Shown here: positions 16,965 through 25,140 of the stretch, in pieces
How the letters are laid out: each line of letters opens with the position of its first letter
Numbering within the stretch: position 1 is the stretch's first letter
Assembly (NCBI GenBank): GCA_963611355.1
Contig: CAVDRM010000008.1
Location: forward strand, 1 to 64,000
Source of the DNA: CAVDRM01 sp963611355
GTDB taxonomy: Bacteria > Bacillota > Clostridia > Christensenellales > Aristaeellaceae
Reading direction: 5' to 3'
DNA length: 64,000 bases
Made by a program: the position numbers and the translations under genes
The notes under the pieces: generated by a model
Told to the model about the DNA's origin: nothing
Seen by the model: the letters and a program-made list of their open reading frames with translations, nothing else
The model's database searches: none

Positions 16965-17405
16965 ATGGAGCAGGGAATCATTAAGGCCGTCTGCATCAGC
17001 CCCGAAAAGGGGACGGAAAAGAAAAATGTCCATGCGGCGCGTGTCATCGAGGAATGGGGTCTGGAAAACGATGCGCACGCCGGTCACTGGCACAGGCAGG
17101 TCAGCCTTTTGTCCTATCAAAAGGTCGTGGAATTCAATAAGCTGGGCGCGAATGTCACGGACGGCGCGTTCGGGGAAAATCTTTTGGTGGACGGCATTGA
17201 CTGCCGCGCCCTGCCCGTCGGCACGCGCCTCCGGTGCGGCGATGTGCTGCTGGAGGTCACGCAGATAGGCAAGGAATGTCACAGCGGCTGCGCTATTTTC
17301 AAGCGCGTCGGTCAATGCATCATGCCGCACGAGGGCGTTTTTGCCCGCGTTCTGCACGGCGGCGAGGTGCATGAGGGCGACATTATCAAAACGGTGGAGG
17401 CATGA
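16965..17405 (+). CDS. MOSC domain protein
   Basis: 146 aa, a single MOSC (molybdenum cofactor sulfurase C-terminal) domain. Cys105 and Cys109 in GKECHSGC and the GAFGENLLVDGID stretch are family marks. Stand-alone MOSC proteins are thought to bind molybdenum cofactor and pass sulfur or the cofactor to target enzymes. It follows moaA after two bases and precedes the mog gene. Confidence 0.92.
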   Translation: MEQGIIKAVCISPEKGTEKKNVHAARVIEEWGLENDAHAGHWHRQVSLLSYQKVVEFNKLGANVTDGAFGENLLVDGIDCRALPVGTRLRCGDVLLEVTQIGKECHSGCAIFKRVGQCIMPHEGVFARVLHGGEVHEGDIIKTVEA

Positions 17406-17406
17406 T

Positions 17407-17898
17407 ATGTATCGGGTAGCCATCATCACTCTGTCCGACAAGGGCGCTCGCGGGGAGCGGGCGGATATCAGCGGGCAGGCCATCGAAGACATGGTCAAAA
17501 AAGAGGGCTATGCGGTCGTCAGCCGCCTGCTCTTGAGCGACGACAGGCAGGGTCTCACGGATGCGCTGATAAAAATTTGCGATGAAAACGCGGCGGACCT
17601 CATTTTGACAACCGGCGGCACGGGTTTTTCTCCGCGTGACAATACGCCGGAGGCAACGGCGGATGCCTGTGAGCGCATGGCACCCGGCATTGCCGAGGCG
17701 ATGCGGGCGGCAAGCATGAAGCTGACGACCCGCGCCATGCTGTCCCGTGCTGTCAGCGGCATTCGGAAAAAGACCTTGATTGTCAATCTGCCCGGCAGCC
17801 CCAAGGCCGTTCGGGAAAACCTCGGCTTTATTCTGCCGATGCTTGCGCACGGAATCGCCATTTTGACCGGTGACGACGGCGAGTGCGCCCGCACATGA
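17407..17898 (+). CDS. mog: MogA/MoaB family molybdopterin adenylyltransferase
   Basis: 163 aa. The MPT-binding motif LTTGGTGFSPRDNTPEAT and the early LSDKGARGERADISG match MogA/MoaB, which adenylylates molybdopterin before metal insertion. The start MYRVAIITLSDKG lies one base after the MOSC stop; a longer frame reaching into the MOSC gene is not used. MogA and MoaB are hard to separate by sequence; the symbol is given loosely. Confidence 0.9.
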   Translation: MYRVAIITLSDKGARGERADISGQAIEDMVKKEGYAVVSRLLLSDDRQGLTDALIKICDENAADLILTTGGTGFSPRDNTPEATADACERMAPGIAEAMRAASMKLTTRAMLSRAVSGIRKKTLIVNLPGSPKAVRENLGFILPMLAHGIAILTGDDGECART

Positions 17899-18482
17899 GC
17901 AGGCTGGGCGGCGTGATTTTGGCCGCCGGTCTGTCAAGCCGCATGAAGCAGTTCAAGCCGCTTATGGAAATCAATGGGAAAAGTATGGTCCGCCATGTGG
18001 TTGATTTGATGCGCGGTGCGGGCGCGGAAACGATTGCCGTCGTTACGGGGCATAACCGTGAATTGATGGAAGCGCATTTAAAGGACGCGGGCGTTTTGTT
18101 TGCCTTTAACCCCGACTATGCGCGCACGCAGCAGCTTGAATCCCTGCGCATCGGCCTTGCCGCCCTTTCGGAATGCGCTGACCGCATTTTGATTTCCCCT
18201 GCCGATGTCCCGCTCGTTTCGCAAAAAACCGTGCAGGCGCTTCTTGCCTTAAAGGGCGATTTTGTCCGCCCGATGTATCACGGCGAGGCGGGGCATCCCG
18301 TTGTCTTGGACGCCGCACTCATTCCCATGCTCATGCATTATGAAGGCCCCGGCGGGCTGCGCGGCGCAGTCGAAAGCAGTTCCTGCATCCTGACAGAGCT
18401 GAACGTAGCGGATAAGGGCACGATTCTCGATAATGATACGCCGGAGGACTTTGAACGGCTGAAGGCATTTTCACACAACTGA
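17895..18482 (+). CDS. MocA-like nucleotidyltransferase
   Basis: 195 aa with the NTP-binding signature LAAGLSSRMKQFKPL at 9-23 and later SPADVPLVS, as in MocA (molybdenum cofactor cytidylyltransferase) and related enzymes. It probably attaches CMP to molybdopterin, giving the dinucleotide cofactor of xanthine-dehydrogenase-type enzymes. Its ATG overlaps the mog stop by four bases. Substrate (CTP or another NTP) is not settled by the sequence. Confidence 0.85.
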   Translation: MSRLGGVILAAGLSSRMKQFKPLMEINGKSMVRHVVDLMRGAGAETIAVVTGHNRELMEAHLKDAGVLFAFNPDYARTQQLESLRIGLAALSECADRILISPADVPLVSQKTVQALLALKGDFVRPMYHGEAGHPVVLDAALIPMLMHYEGPGGLRGAVESSSCILTELNVADKGTILDNDTPEDFERLKAFSHN

Positions 18483-18493
18483 TATTTTTTCCT

Positions 18494-18531
18494 GCCGGAC
18501 AGATTTTTCGCTGTCCGGCGGAGTGTTTTTT
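18494..18531 (+). terminator. Terminator of the molybdenum cofactor operon
   Basis: GCCGGACAG (18494-18502) pairs perfectly with CTGTCCGGC (18511-18519), followed by GGAGTG and a six-base T-run. It lies 12 bases after the last stop. Confidence 0.85.
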
Positions 18532-18679
18532 GGGCGGGGATTTCGAAGTGCGGAGATGCAATGGACACACCCGAAAGGGGTGTCATACTAAAACGGCGGG
18601 AGGCATATGAGAAGCGGAGTTTGAGGTTTGAACGGACGAAAAAAGGCGAAAAAAAGTTTGCGCAAGGCGCGGAAAATGC

Positions 18680-18708
18680 TTGCAATATGCATTGAATTCC
18701 TGTATAAT
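18680..18708 (+). promoter_or_regulatory. Main promoter of the S10-spc-alpha operon
   Basis: TTGCAA (18680-18685), a 17-base spacer and TATAAT (18703-18708). It is the only strong promoter seen in the 450-base gap before rpsJ. The stretch 18532-18679 holds nothing else recognisable. Confidence 0.7.
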
Positions 18709-18933
18709 ATGCCTGTTGTCTGTTTATGGGATGAAGCGGTAAGTTGCCGTTCTGGCCGGAACGGGTAATTATCGCAGACCAGCCCGGAAATCGGGCGACG
18801 GACTCACAGCCGCAAACCATGAGCGGTGTCCCGCGGGTTTCAAAAGCCCGTTCGCCGCGCCCCCTGCGAAGCGCGAGCACGGGATTTGAAATCTCCCCCC
18901 GCGAGGAAATGAGTACGACAAGGAGGAAAACCT
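18709..18933 (+). promoter_or_regulatory. Structured leader of the ribosomal protein operon
   Basis: About 220 bases of untranslated leader between promoter and rpsJ. It contains small stems CCGTTC/GAACGG (18747-18752, 18759-18764) and GCCCG/CGGGC (18782-18786, 18792-18796) with an AATC-type loop, and ends in AAGGAGG for rpsJ. In gamma-proteobacteria L4 represses through an S10 leader; whether this unrelated leader does so is unknown. Confidence 0.45.
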
Positions 18934-19242
18934 ATGGCCAACCAGAAAATCCGCATTAAGCTCAAGGGCTACGAACACAATTTGGTCGATCAGTCCGCCA
19001 GCCGCATTGTGGAAACCGCCAAGCGCACGGGCGCCCGCGTGTCGGGGCCGATTCCGCTGCCGACCGAAAAGGAAATCGTTACGATTCTCCGCTCCCCGCA
19101 TAAGCACAAGGATTCCCGCGAGCAGTTCGAGCGCAGGACGCATAAGCGTCTGATTGACGTGCATAACCCCAATCCCCGCACCGTTGACGCGATGATGAAG
19201 CTCGATCTTCCCGCCGGCGTCGATATTGAAATCAAGCTGTAA
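18934..19242 (+). CDS. rpsJ: 30S ribosomal protein S10
   Basis: 102 aa, full length. S10 sits in the head of the small subunit and also pairs with NusB in transcription antitermination. The family patterns KIRIKLKGYEHNLVDQS, GPIPLPTEKEIVTILRSPH and SREQFERRTHKRLIDV are intact. It has an AAGGAGG site seven bases upstream and opens the S10 operon. Confidence 0.98.
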   Translation: MANQKIRIKLKGYEHNLVDQSASRIVETAKRTGARVSGPIPLPTEKEIVTILRSPHKHKDSREQFERRTHKRLIDVHNPNPRTVDAMMKLDLPAGVDIEIKL

Positions 19243-19257
19243 GGCAGGAGGGCAAAC

Positions 19258-19899
19258 ATGAAAAAGGCTATCATTGGTAAAAAGCTGGGCATGACCCAGA
19301 TTTTCCTGCCCGACGGCCGTCTCGTTCCCGTGACCGTCATTCAGGCAGGCCCCTGCACGGTCGTGCAGAAGAAAACCGTCGAAAAGGACGGCTATGAGTC
19401 CGTTCAGTTCGGCTTTGAGCAGCTCCCCGAAAATCGTGCGAAAAAGCTCGTGAACAAGCCCGCCGCCGGACACTTTGCCAAGGCCGGCGTCGCGCCGCAC
19501 CGCACTCTGCGCGAATTCCGCCTGGACGATTGCGCGCAGTATGAGATTGGTCAGGTTGTCAAGGCCGACGTCTTCGAGGAAGGCGAGACCGTGGATGTTA
19601 CCGGCATCACCAAGGGCCGCGGCTTCACCGGCGCGATTTACCGCTGGAATCAGCACACCGGTCCCATGGCGCACGGTTCCAAGTATCATCGCGGCGTGGG
19701 CTCTATGAGCGCGAACTCCGACCCCTCCCGCGTTTTCAAGAACAAGCATATGCCCGGTCATTACGGCGTTGAGCAAGTGACCATCCAGCACCTGTCCATC
19801 GTGAAGGTGGATGCCGAACGCAGCCTGCTGCTCGTTCGCGGCGCGGTGCCCGGCCCTAACGAAGGGCTGCTGCTCATCCGTAATTCCTGCAAGGCTTAA
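19258..19899 (+). CDS. rplC: 50S ribosomal protein L3
   Basis: 213 aa, complete. An early large-subunit assembly protein whose long loop reaches the peptidyl transferase centre; that loop is visible as GRGFTGAIYRWNQHTGPMAHGS. It starts KKAIIGKKLGMTQIF as usual. It lies 15 bases after rpsJ. Confidence 0.98.
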   Translation: MKKAIIGKKLGMTQIFLPDGRLVPVTVIQAGPCTVVQKKTVEKDGYESVQFGFEQLPENRAKKLVNKPAAGHFAKAGVAPHRTLREFRLDDCAQYEIGQVVKADVFEEGETVDVTGITKGRGFTGAIYRWNQHTGPMAHGSKYHRGVGSMSANSDPSRVFKNKHMPGHYGVEQVTIQHLSIVKVDAERSLLLVRGAVPGPNEGLLLIRNSCKA

Positions 19900-19917
19900 T
19901 CAAGGAGGATTTGAGAC

Positions 19918-20541
19918 ATGCCTAATATCGCAGTGGTAGACATGCAGGGCAAGTCTGTGGGCGAAATGACGCTGAAGGACGAAATTTTCGCCGTCGATGT
20001 CAATGTTCCCGCGATGCACCTCGTCGTCCGCTCCTATCTGGCCGCTCAGCGCCAAGGCACGCAGAGCGCTCTCAGCCGCGGCATGGTTCGCGGCGGCGGC
20101 CGTAAAATTTATCGTCAGAAGGGCACCGGTAATGCACGCCATCACGGCAACCGCGCTCCTCAGTTCCGTCACGGCGGCGTCGTGTTCGCGCCCCAGCCCC
20201 GTGACTATGTGGTCAAAGTGCCGCGCAAGGTGCGCCGCCTCGCTCTCAAGAGCGCGCTGACCACCAAGTTCAACGAAGGCAGCATCATCGTTGTGGATAA
20301 AATCGAGTTTGCCGAGGCCAAGACCAAGCTGGCCGCCAAGATGCTCAAGGACTTGGGCGCCGAGAAGAAGGCGCTGCTGGTCGTCGAGCATGGCACGGAA
20401 AACGTCGTCCGCGCCTCCAAGAACATCCCCACCGTGAAGGATGCCTACGTCAACACGATTAACGTGTACGACCTGCTCAACGCCGACAAGATCATCGTGG
20501 TCAAGGCGGCCATGGAAAGCATCCAGGAGGTGTACGCATGA
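19918..20541 (+). CDS. rplD: 50S ribosomal protein L4
   Basis: 207 aa. L4 lines the exit tunnel through its basic loop, seen here as RGGGRKIYRQKGTGNARHH followed by the RHGGVVFAP stretch. In other bacteria it feeds back on this operon. It overlaps rplW by four bases (ATGA). Confidence 0.97.
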   Translation: MPNIAVVDMQGKSVGEMTLKDEIFAVDVNVPAMHLVVRSYLAAQRQGTQSALSRGMVRGGGRKIYRQKGTGNARHHGNRAPQFRHGGVVFAPQPRDYVVKVPRKVRRLALKSALTTKFNEGSIIVVDKIEFAEAKTKLAAKMLKDLGAEKKALLVVEHGTENVVRASKNIPTVKDAYVNTINVYDLLNADKIIVVKAAMESIQEVYA

Positions 20542-20831
20542 AAAACCCGCATGACATCATCCTGCGCCCCGTCCTGACCGAAAAAGGCTACGACGGCATC
20601 GCGGACAAGCGTTATGTCTTTGAAGTCGCCATCGGCGCCAACAAGACCGAAATCAAGCAGGCGCTTGAGGCCGTCTTCCCCATCAAGGTCGCCAAGGTCA
20701 ACACCCTGCGCACGATGGGCAAGATGAAGCGCCAAGGCCGCACCCAGGGCCGCACGCCCGAAGTGAAGAAGGCCTATGTGACCCTGACCGAAGACTCCAA
20801 GCCGATCGAATTCTTCGAAGGCATGGCCTGA
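20538..20831 (+). CDS. rplW: 50S ribosomal protein L23
   Basis: 97 aa, complete. It lies at the tunnel exit and docks trigger factor and signal recognition particle. Family marks are ILRPVLTEKGYDG, YVFEVAIGANKTEIKQA and the basic loop KMKRQGRTQGRTP. Translation is coupled to rplD. Confidence 0.97.
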   Translation: MKNPHDIILRPVLTEKGYDGIADKRYVFEVAIGANKTEIKQALEAVFPIKVAKVNTLRTMGKMKRQGRTQGRTPEVKKAYVTLTEDSKPIEFFEGMA

Positions 20832-20850
20832 TAAGGGAGGAAGAAGATAC

Positions 20851-21681
20851 ATGGGCATCAGAGTTTATAAGCCGACTTCGTCCGCCCGCCGTTTCATGTC
20901 GGTGCTGACGTTTGAGGAAATCACCAAGAAGGCTCCTGAAAAATCCCTGACCGAGACGCTCAAAAAGCACTCCGGCCGCAATGCGCAGGGCAAAATCACC
21001 GTTCGTCATCAGGGCGGCGGCAACAAGGTAAAGTACCGCGTCATCGACTTTAAGCGTGACAAGAAGGACATCCCCGCCAAGGTAACGGCCATCGAATACG
21101 ACCCTAACCGCTCCGCGTTCATCGCGCTGCTGACCTATGCCGACGGCGAAAAGCGCTACATTTTGGCGCCGCTCGACCTGAAGGTGGGCGCGACCGTGGT
21201 CGCCGGCGAGCATGCCGACATCACCCCCGGCAACGCGCTGCCCATCAGCAGCATCCCCGTCGGTACGCTGATTCACAACATCGAGATCAAGCCCGGCCGC
21301 GGCGGTCAGCTCGCCCGTTCCGCCGGCATGGCGGCTCAGCTGATGGCAAAGGAAGGCGCTTATGCGCAGGTTCGTCTGCCCTCCGGCGAAGTCCGCAAGA
21401 TTCCGATGAACGCCTATGCCACCATCGGCACCGTGGGCAACACCGATCACGAGAATGTCCGCATCGGCAAGGCCGGCCGTCAGCGTCACATGGGCGTGCG
21501 TCCCTCCGTCCGCGGCGTCGTCATGAACCCCTGCGACCATCCGCACGGCGGCGGCGAAGGCAAATCCCCCGTCGGTATGCCTTCTCCCGTCACTCCGTGG
21601 GGCAAGCCCGCTCTTGGTTACAAGACCCGCAAGCACAAGAAGTACTCCAACCGCTTGATCGTCAAGCGCGCGGGCAAGTAA
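20851..21681 (+). CDS. rplB: 50S ribosomal protein L2
   Basis: 276 aa, normal length. A core protein needed for subunit joining and peptidyl transfer. The conserved C-terminal segment with NPCDHPHGGGEGKSPVG contains the functionally important histidines, and the N-terminal IRVYKPTSSARR is typical. Preceded by GGGAGGAAG. Confidence 0.98.
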   Translation: MGIRVYKPTSSARRFMSVLTFEEITKKAPEKSLTETLKKHSGRNAQGKITVRHQGGGNKVKYRVIDFKRDKKDIPAKVTAIEYDPNRSAFIALLTYADGEKRYILAPLDLKVGATVVAGEHADITPGNALPISSIPVGTLIHNIEIKPGRGGQLARSAGMAAQLMAKEGAYAQVRLPSGEVRKIPMNAYATIGTVGNTDHENVRIGKAGRQRHMGVRPSVRGVVMNPCDHPHGGGEGKSPVGMPSPVTPWGKPALGYKTRKHKKYSNRLIVKRAGK

Positions 21682-21697
21682 GGAAGGAGGATAACGC

Positions 21698-21976
21698 ATG
21701 AGCCGTTCCGTTAAAAAGGGACCGTATGTTCAGGAAGCGCTGATGAAGCGCGTGATTGAAATGAATAAGACCGGCGCCAAGAATGTCCTGAAGACATGGA
21801 GCCGTTCCTCGACCATCTTCCCGGATTTCGTCGGTCACACCATCGCGGTCCATGACGGCCGCAAGCATGTGCCGGTTTATATCACCGAGGACATGGTCGG
21901 CCATAAGCTGGGCGAGTTCGCACCGACGCGCACCTTCAGAGGCCACGCGGGCGAGAAGTCCGCGGCCAACAAGTAA
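21698..21976 (+). CDS. rpsS: 30S ribosomal protein S19
   Basis: 92 aa, complete. It binds the head of 16S rRNA with S13. SRSVKKGPYVQEALMKRV at the N terminus and KLGEFAPTRTFRGH near the C terminus are diagnostic. AAGGAGG lies upstream. Confidence 0.98.
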   Translation: MSRSVKKGPYVQEALMKRVIEMNKTGAKNVLKTWSRSSTIFPDFVGHTIAVHDGRKHVPVYITEDMVGHKLGEFAPTRTFRGHAGEKSAANK

Positions 21977-21994
21977 GGGGAAGGAGAAAACAGC

Positions 21995-22381
21995 ATGGCA
22001 ACCAATACCCGTGAAAAGGGCGCTGCGCGTAAGGAAAACCGCGATAAGCGGCCGCAGGCGCACGTCAAGCATATCAGGATCTCCTCCCGGAAGGCCGGCA
22101 TTGTGCTGGACCTTATCCGCGGCAAGAGCGTCCGCCAGGCGCTGGCGATTTTGGAGTACACCCCCAAGGCCGCCTCTCCCGTTATCTATAAACTTTTGAA
22201 GAGCGCTGTCGCCAATGCCGTGAACAACATGGACATGGACGAAAGCACCCTTTACGTGGCCGAGTGCTACGCCAACCCCGGCCCGACCCTCAAGCGCTAT
22301 GTTGCGCGCAGCCGCGGCAGCGCGTCCCCCATGCTCAAACGCACCTGCCACATCAGCGTGGTGCTTGACCAGAAGAAGTAA
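21995..22381 (+). CDS. rplV: 50S ribosomal protein L22
   Basis: 128 aa, about 15 residues longer than the usual 110-115. The extra is a basic N-terminal extension (TNTREKGAARKENRDKRPQ) before the standard AHVKHIRISSRKAGIVLDLIRG. The tunnel-lining hairpin GPTLKRYVARSRGSASPMLK is normal, so macrolide-relevant residues are not visibly altered. Confidence 0.97.
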   Translation: MATNTREKGAARKENRDKRPQAHVKHIRISSRKAGIVLDLIRGKSVRQALAILEYTPKAASPVIYKLLKSAVANAVNNMDMDESTLYVAECYANPGPTLKRYVARSRGSASPMLKRTCHISVVLDQKK

Positions 22382-22392
22382 GGAGGATTAGT

Positions 22393-23073
22393 ATGGGTCA
22401 GAAGGTTAATCCGCATGGCGCACGAGTCGGCGTGATCTTCGACTGGAGCACACGCTGGTATGCCAGCAAAAAGGACTTTGCCAGCCAGATCAAGGAAGAC
22501 TACAAGCTCCGCGAAATGCTGAAAAAGAAGTTTTATCAGACCGGCATCAGCCGCATTGATATTGAGCGCAGCGCCAACCGCATGACGGTCAACCTGTTCA
22601 CCGGCAAGCCCGGCATGATCATCGGCCGCGGCGGCAAGGGCATCGAGGACCTCAAGGCCGAGATTGAAAAGTTCGTCGGCCATGCGGTCAACATCAACGT
22701 CATGGACATTAAGTCCCCCGACACCGATGCGCAGCTTGTGGCCGAGAATATCGCCCAGCAGCTCGAAAAGCGCATTTCCTTCCGCCGCGCCATGAAGCAG
22801 AGCATTCAGCGTGCGATGAAGGCCGGCGCGAAGGGTGTCAAGACCAGCGTTTCCGGCCGTATTGGCGGCGCGGATATCGCCCGCACCGAGCATTATCATG
22901 AGGGTTCCATCCCGCTGCAGACGCTCCGTGCGAACATCGACTACGGTTTCGCCGAGGCGAAGACGACCTACGGTCGTTTGGGCATCAAGGTTTGGATATA
23001 CAAGGGACAGGTGCTGCCCGCCGCGAAGAAGGCGCCCGCCGTCAAGACCGCCGCTACCGAAGGAGGCAACTAA
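22393..23073 (+). CDS. rpsC: 30S ribosomal protein S3
   Basis: 226 aa. The KH domain carries GKPGMIIGRGGKGIEDLK, and the C-terminal domain GRIGGADIARTEHYHEGSIPL is standard. The last 15 residues are an Ala/Lys/Pro-rich tail. S3 helps unwind mRNA at the entry site. It follows rplV by 11 bases. Confidence 0.98.
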   Translation: MGQKVNPHGARVGVIFDWSTRWYASKKDFASQIKEDYKLREMLKKKFYQTGISRIDIERSANRMTVNLFTGKPGMIIGRGGKGIEDLKAEIEKFVGHAVNINVMDIKSPDTDAQLVAENIAQQLEKRISFRRAMKQSIQRAMKAGAKGVKTSVSGRIGGADIARTEHYHEGSIPLQTLRANIDYGFAEAKTTYGRLGIKVWIYKGQVLPAAKKAPAVKTAATEGGN

Positions 23074-23076
23074 ACT

Positions 23077-23520
23077 ATGCTGATGCCTAAGAGAGTCAAG
23101 CGCCGCAAGGTTTTCCGCGGCCGCATGAAGGGCGCCGCCCACCGCGGCAATTTCGTCGCCTACGGCGATATCGGCCTGCAGGCACTTGAGCCCTGCTGGG
23201 TCACTTCTCAGCAAATCGAGGCTGCCCGTGTCGCGCTGACCCGTTATACCAAGCGCGGCGGCCAAGTCTGGATTAAGATTTTCCCTGACAAGCCCGTCAC
23301 CGCGAAGCCTGCCGAGACCCGCATGGGCTCCGGCAAGGGTTCTCCGGAATACTGGGTTGCGGTCGTAAAGCCCGGCCGCGTGCTGTTTGAAATCGGCGGT
23401 ATTGAAGAGTCTGTCGCCCGTGAAGCGCTGCGTCTCGCCGCCGGCAAGCTTCCCCTGCGCACCAAAATCATCAAGAAGGATGCGCCCAAAGAACAAGAAG
23501 CGGGTGGTGAAAGCAAATGA
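23077..23520 (+). CDS. rplP: 50S ribosomal protein L16
   Basis: 147 aa. L16 shapes the A-site of the large subunit; RVKRRKVFRGRMKGAAHRGN and the GSGKGSPEYWVAVVKPGR stretch are diagnostic. Two ATGs lie close together (23077, 23083); the first is better spaced from GGAGG. Its end overlaps rpmC by four bases. Confidence 0.97.
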   Translation: MLMPKRVKRRKVFRGRMKGAAHRGNFVAYGDIGLQALEPCWVTSQQIEAARVALTRYTKRGGQVWIKIFPDKPVTAKPAETRMGSGKGSPEYWVAVVKPGRVLFEIGGIEESVAREALRLAAGKLPLRTKIIKKDAPKEQEAGGESK

Positions 23521-23711
23521 AGGCCAGCGAATTTGAAGCCATGAAGCCCGAAGAACTCGCCGCGAAGATCGACGACCTGAAGACCGAGCTGTTCAACCTT
23601 CGTTTCCGGCTTGCCACCGGTCAGCTGGACAATACCATGCAGATTTCCTCTGTCAAGCGCGATATCGCCCGTGCGATGACCGTGCAGCGCCAGAAGGAAC
23701 TCAAGGCGTGA
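23517..23711 (+). CDS. rpmC: 50S ribosomal protein L29
   Basis: 64 aa, complete two-helix protein at the tunnel exit. MKASEFEAMKPEELAAKIDD and NLRFRLATGQLDNT are typical. Translation is coupled to rplP through the ATGA overlap. Confidence 0.96.
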   Translation: MKASEFEAMKPEELAAKIDDLKTELFNLRFRLATGQLDNTMQISSVKRDIARAMTVQRQKELKA

Positions 23712-23742
23712 CCGATAAGCCGTGAAAGGAGGCAGTTACAAC

Positions 23743-24003
23743 ATGTCTGAAGTAAGAGGCATCCGCAAGACCCGCGTCGGCGTTGTCGTGAGCGATAAGA
23801 TGGATAAGACCATCGTCGTGCAGCTCAGCTCCCGCGTGAAGCATCCCCTCTATGGCAAGTTCATCAAGAAAACCACCAAAATCAAGGCGCATGATGAAGA
23901 GAACGCCTGCGGCATCGGCGACACCGTCCGCGTGATGGAGACCCGCCCGCTCAGCCGTGAAAAGCGCTGGCGTCTGGTCGAAATCGTCGAGAAAGCAAAG
24001 TAA
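23743..24003 (+). CDS. rpsQ: 30S ribosomal protein S17
   Basis: 86 aa from MSEVRGIRKTRVG; the longer open frame begins in the ribosome site AAGGAGG and is not used. The OB-fold core GVVVSDKMDKTIVVQL and the C-terminal TRPLSREKRWRLVEIVEKAK match S17. A 406-base non-coding spacer follows, which is unusual since rplN normally comes at once. Confidence 0.97.
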   Translation: MSEVRGIRKTRVGVVVSDKMDKTIVVQLSSRVKHPLYGKFIKKTTKIKAHDEENACGIGDTVRVMETRPLSREKRWRLVEIVEKAK

Positions 24004-24409
24004 TGCTTGCAGTCGCTCGTGCGCTGAACGCCGAATGCACTGTGTTTCCATCCGTTCCCTTTCCGCTCTGCGCGGAGCATGAACGGCTGAAAGCGCAAAT
24101 CAAAACGGCGGACATCTTCCCGCAGCTGCCGATGATGAAGAGCAATGCGACAGGATTGCTTCTCTTCCTATTTTATCAAGCAGCGGGGGCGCACGTCTGG
24201 CGTTGAATCGGGCCTTATAAAGGGCCGGGAGACAGCCGAATCCGGAAAGCCGGAGGGTCGAGTCTCCAAGCCGTCCGATGCGGTCATCGCCGCATCGGGC
24301 AGGAGCAGGAGGGGCAAACGGGAAACGCCCTTCCGCAGTATTGCATCCGACCTCTCATGGGCGAAAGAGCGCACCATGAATGAGGAATCCATAAAGGAGG
24401 AAACCCCGT
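24004..24409 (+). other. Long hairpin-rich spacer between rpsQ and rplN
   Basis: No credible gene. The second half is a run of hairpins: GGAGAC with GTCTCC (24228-24233, 24262-24267) enclosing TCCGG-AAAG-CCGGA (24241-24254); then a perfect 9-bp stem CCGATGCGG/CCGCATCGG (24275-24283, 24290-24298); then GGGC/GCCC (24312-24315, 24327-24330). An AAGGAGG for rplN closes it. It may be a regulatory or processing RNA element, an unknown structured RNA or repeat debris. Confidence 0.5.
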
Positions 24410-24778
24410 ATGATTCAGCCGCAAACGCGACTCAAGGTTGCCGATAACTCCGGCGCCAAGGAAATCATGTGCATCCGCGTGCTGGGCGGGTCCTTCCGCC
24501 GCTCCGGTTCTATCGGAGATATTATCGTCGGCTCCGTAAAGAGTGCGACCCCCGGCGGACAGGTCAAAAAGGGCGATGTGGTCAAGGCCGTCATCGTTCG
24601 CGTGCACCAGCCCCAGCGCCGTCCGGATGGCAGCTACATCCGCTTTGACGACAACGCCGCCGTCCTCATCAACGCCGACAAAATGCCGACCGGCACCCGC
24701 ATCTTCGGACCGGTGGCCCGCGAGCTGCGCGAGAAGGATTTCATGAAAATCGTCTCGCTTGCGCCCGAAGTGCTGTAA
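24410..24778 (+). CDS. rplN: 50S ribosomal protein L14
   Basis: 122 aa, complete, starting MIQPQTRLKVADNSGAKEIM. It contacts 16S rRNA at an intersubunit bridge. GGQVKKGDVVKAVIVR and the FGPVARELREKDFMKIVSLAPEVL end are standard. First gene after the long spacer. Confidence 0.98.
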   Translation: MIQPQTRLKVADNSGAKEIMCIRVLGGSFRRSGSIGDIIVGSVKSATPGGQVKKGDVVKAVIVRVHQPQRRPDGSYIRFDDNAAVLINADKMPTGTRIFGPVARELREKDFMKIVSLAPEVL

Positions 24779-24787
24779 GGGAGGACA

Positions 24788-25126
24788 ATGAAGATGTTTG
24801 TTAAGTCGAAGGATCAGGTCGTTGTCATCTCCGGCAAGGACAAGGGCACGCAGGGCAAAGTCATCTCCGCGTCCCCCAAGAGCGGCAAAATCGTCGTTGA
24901 AGGCGTGGCGATGGTGACCAAGCACCAGAAGTCCCGCGCTCAGGGACAGCCCGGCGGCATCATCCACAAGGAAGCTGCCATCGATGCCAGCAATGTCATG
25001 CTGGTTTGCCCCAAGTGCGGCAAGGCCACCCGCATCGGCCATAAGGTCACAGTGACCGAAAATGAGGGAAAGAAATCCCGCACGTCCGTCCGCACCTGCA
25101 AAAAGTGCGGCGCCGAGATTGAATAA
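24788..25126 (+). CDS. rplX: 50S ribosomal protein L24
   Basis: 112 aa. The KOW motif DQVVVISGKDKGTQGKV starts large-subunit assembly. The C-terminal part has CPKC and CKKC pairs (CPKCGKATRIG, CKKCGAEIE) that could bind zinc, a feature of many but not all L24 proteins. A second ATG at 24794 is better spaced from GGGAGG, so the protein may be two residues shorter. Confidence 0.96.
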   Translation: MKMFVKSKDQVVVISGKDKGTQGKVISASPKSGKIVVEGVAMVTKHQKSRAQGQPGGIIHKEAAIDASNVMLVCPKCGKATRIGHKVTVTENEGKKSRTSVRTCKKCGAEIE

Positions 25127-25140
25127 GGAGGGTAAGGCAT

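Noticed and set aside
18338..18880. Minus-strand frame upstream of rpsJ
   Set aside because: Overlaps the mocA end, a terminator and the ribosomal promoter and leader on the other strand; no ribosome site.
22297..23496. A 399-codon minus-strand frame opposite rplV-rplP
   Set aside because: Shadow of ribosomal genes with no ribosome site or recognisable domain.
24145..24447. A 100-codon frame in the rpsQ-rplN spacer
   Set aside because: It runs over hairpins and into rplN in another frame, has no ribosome site at its start and no family likeness.
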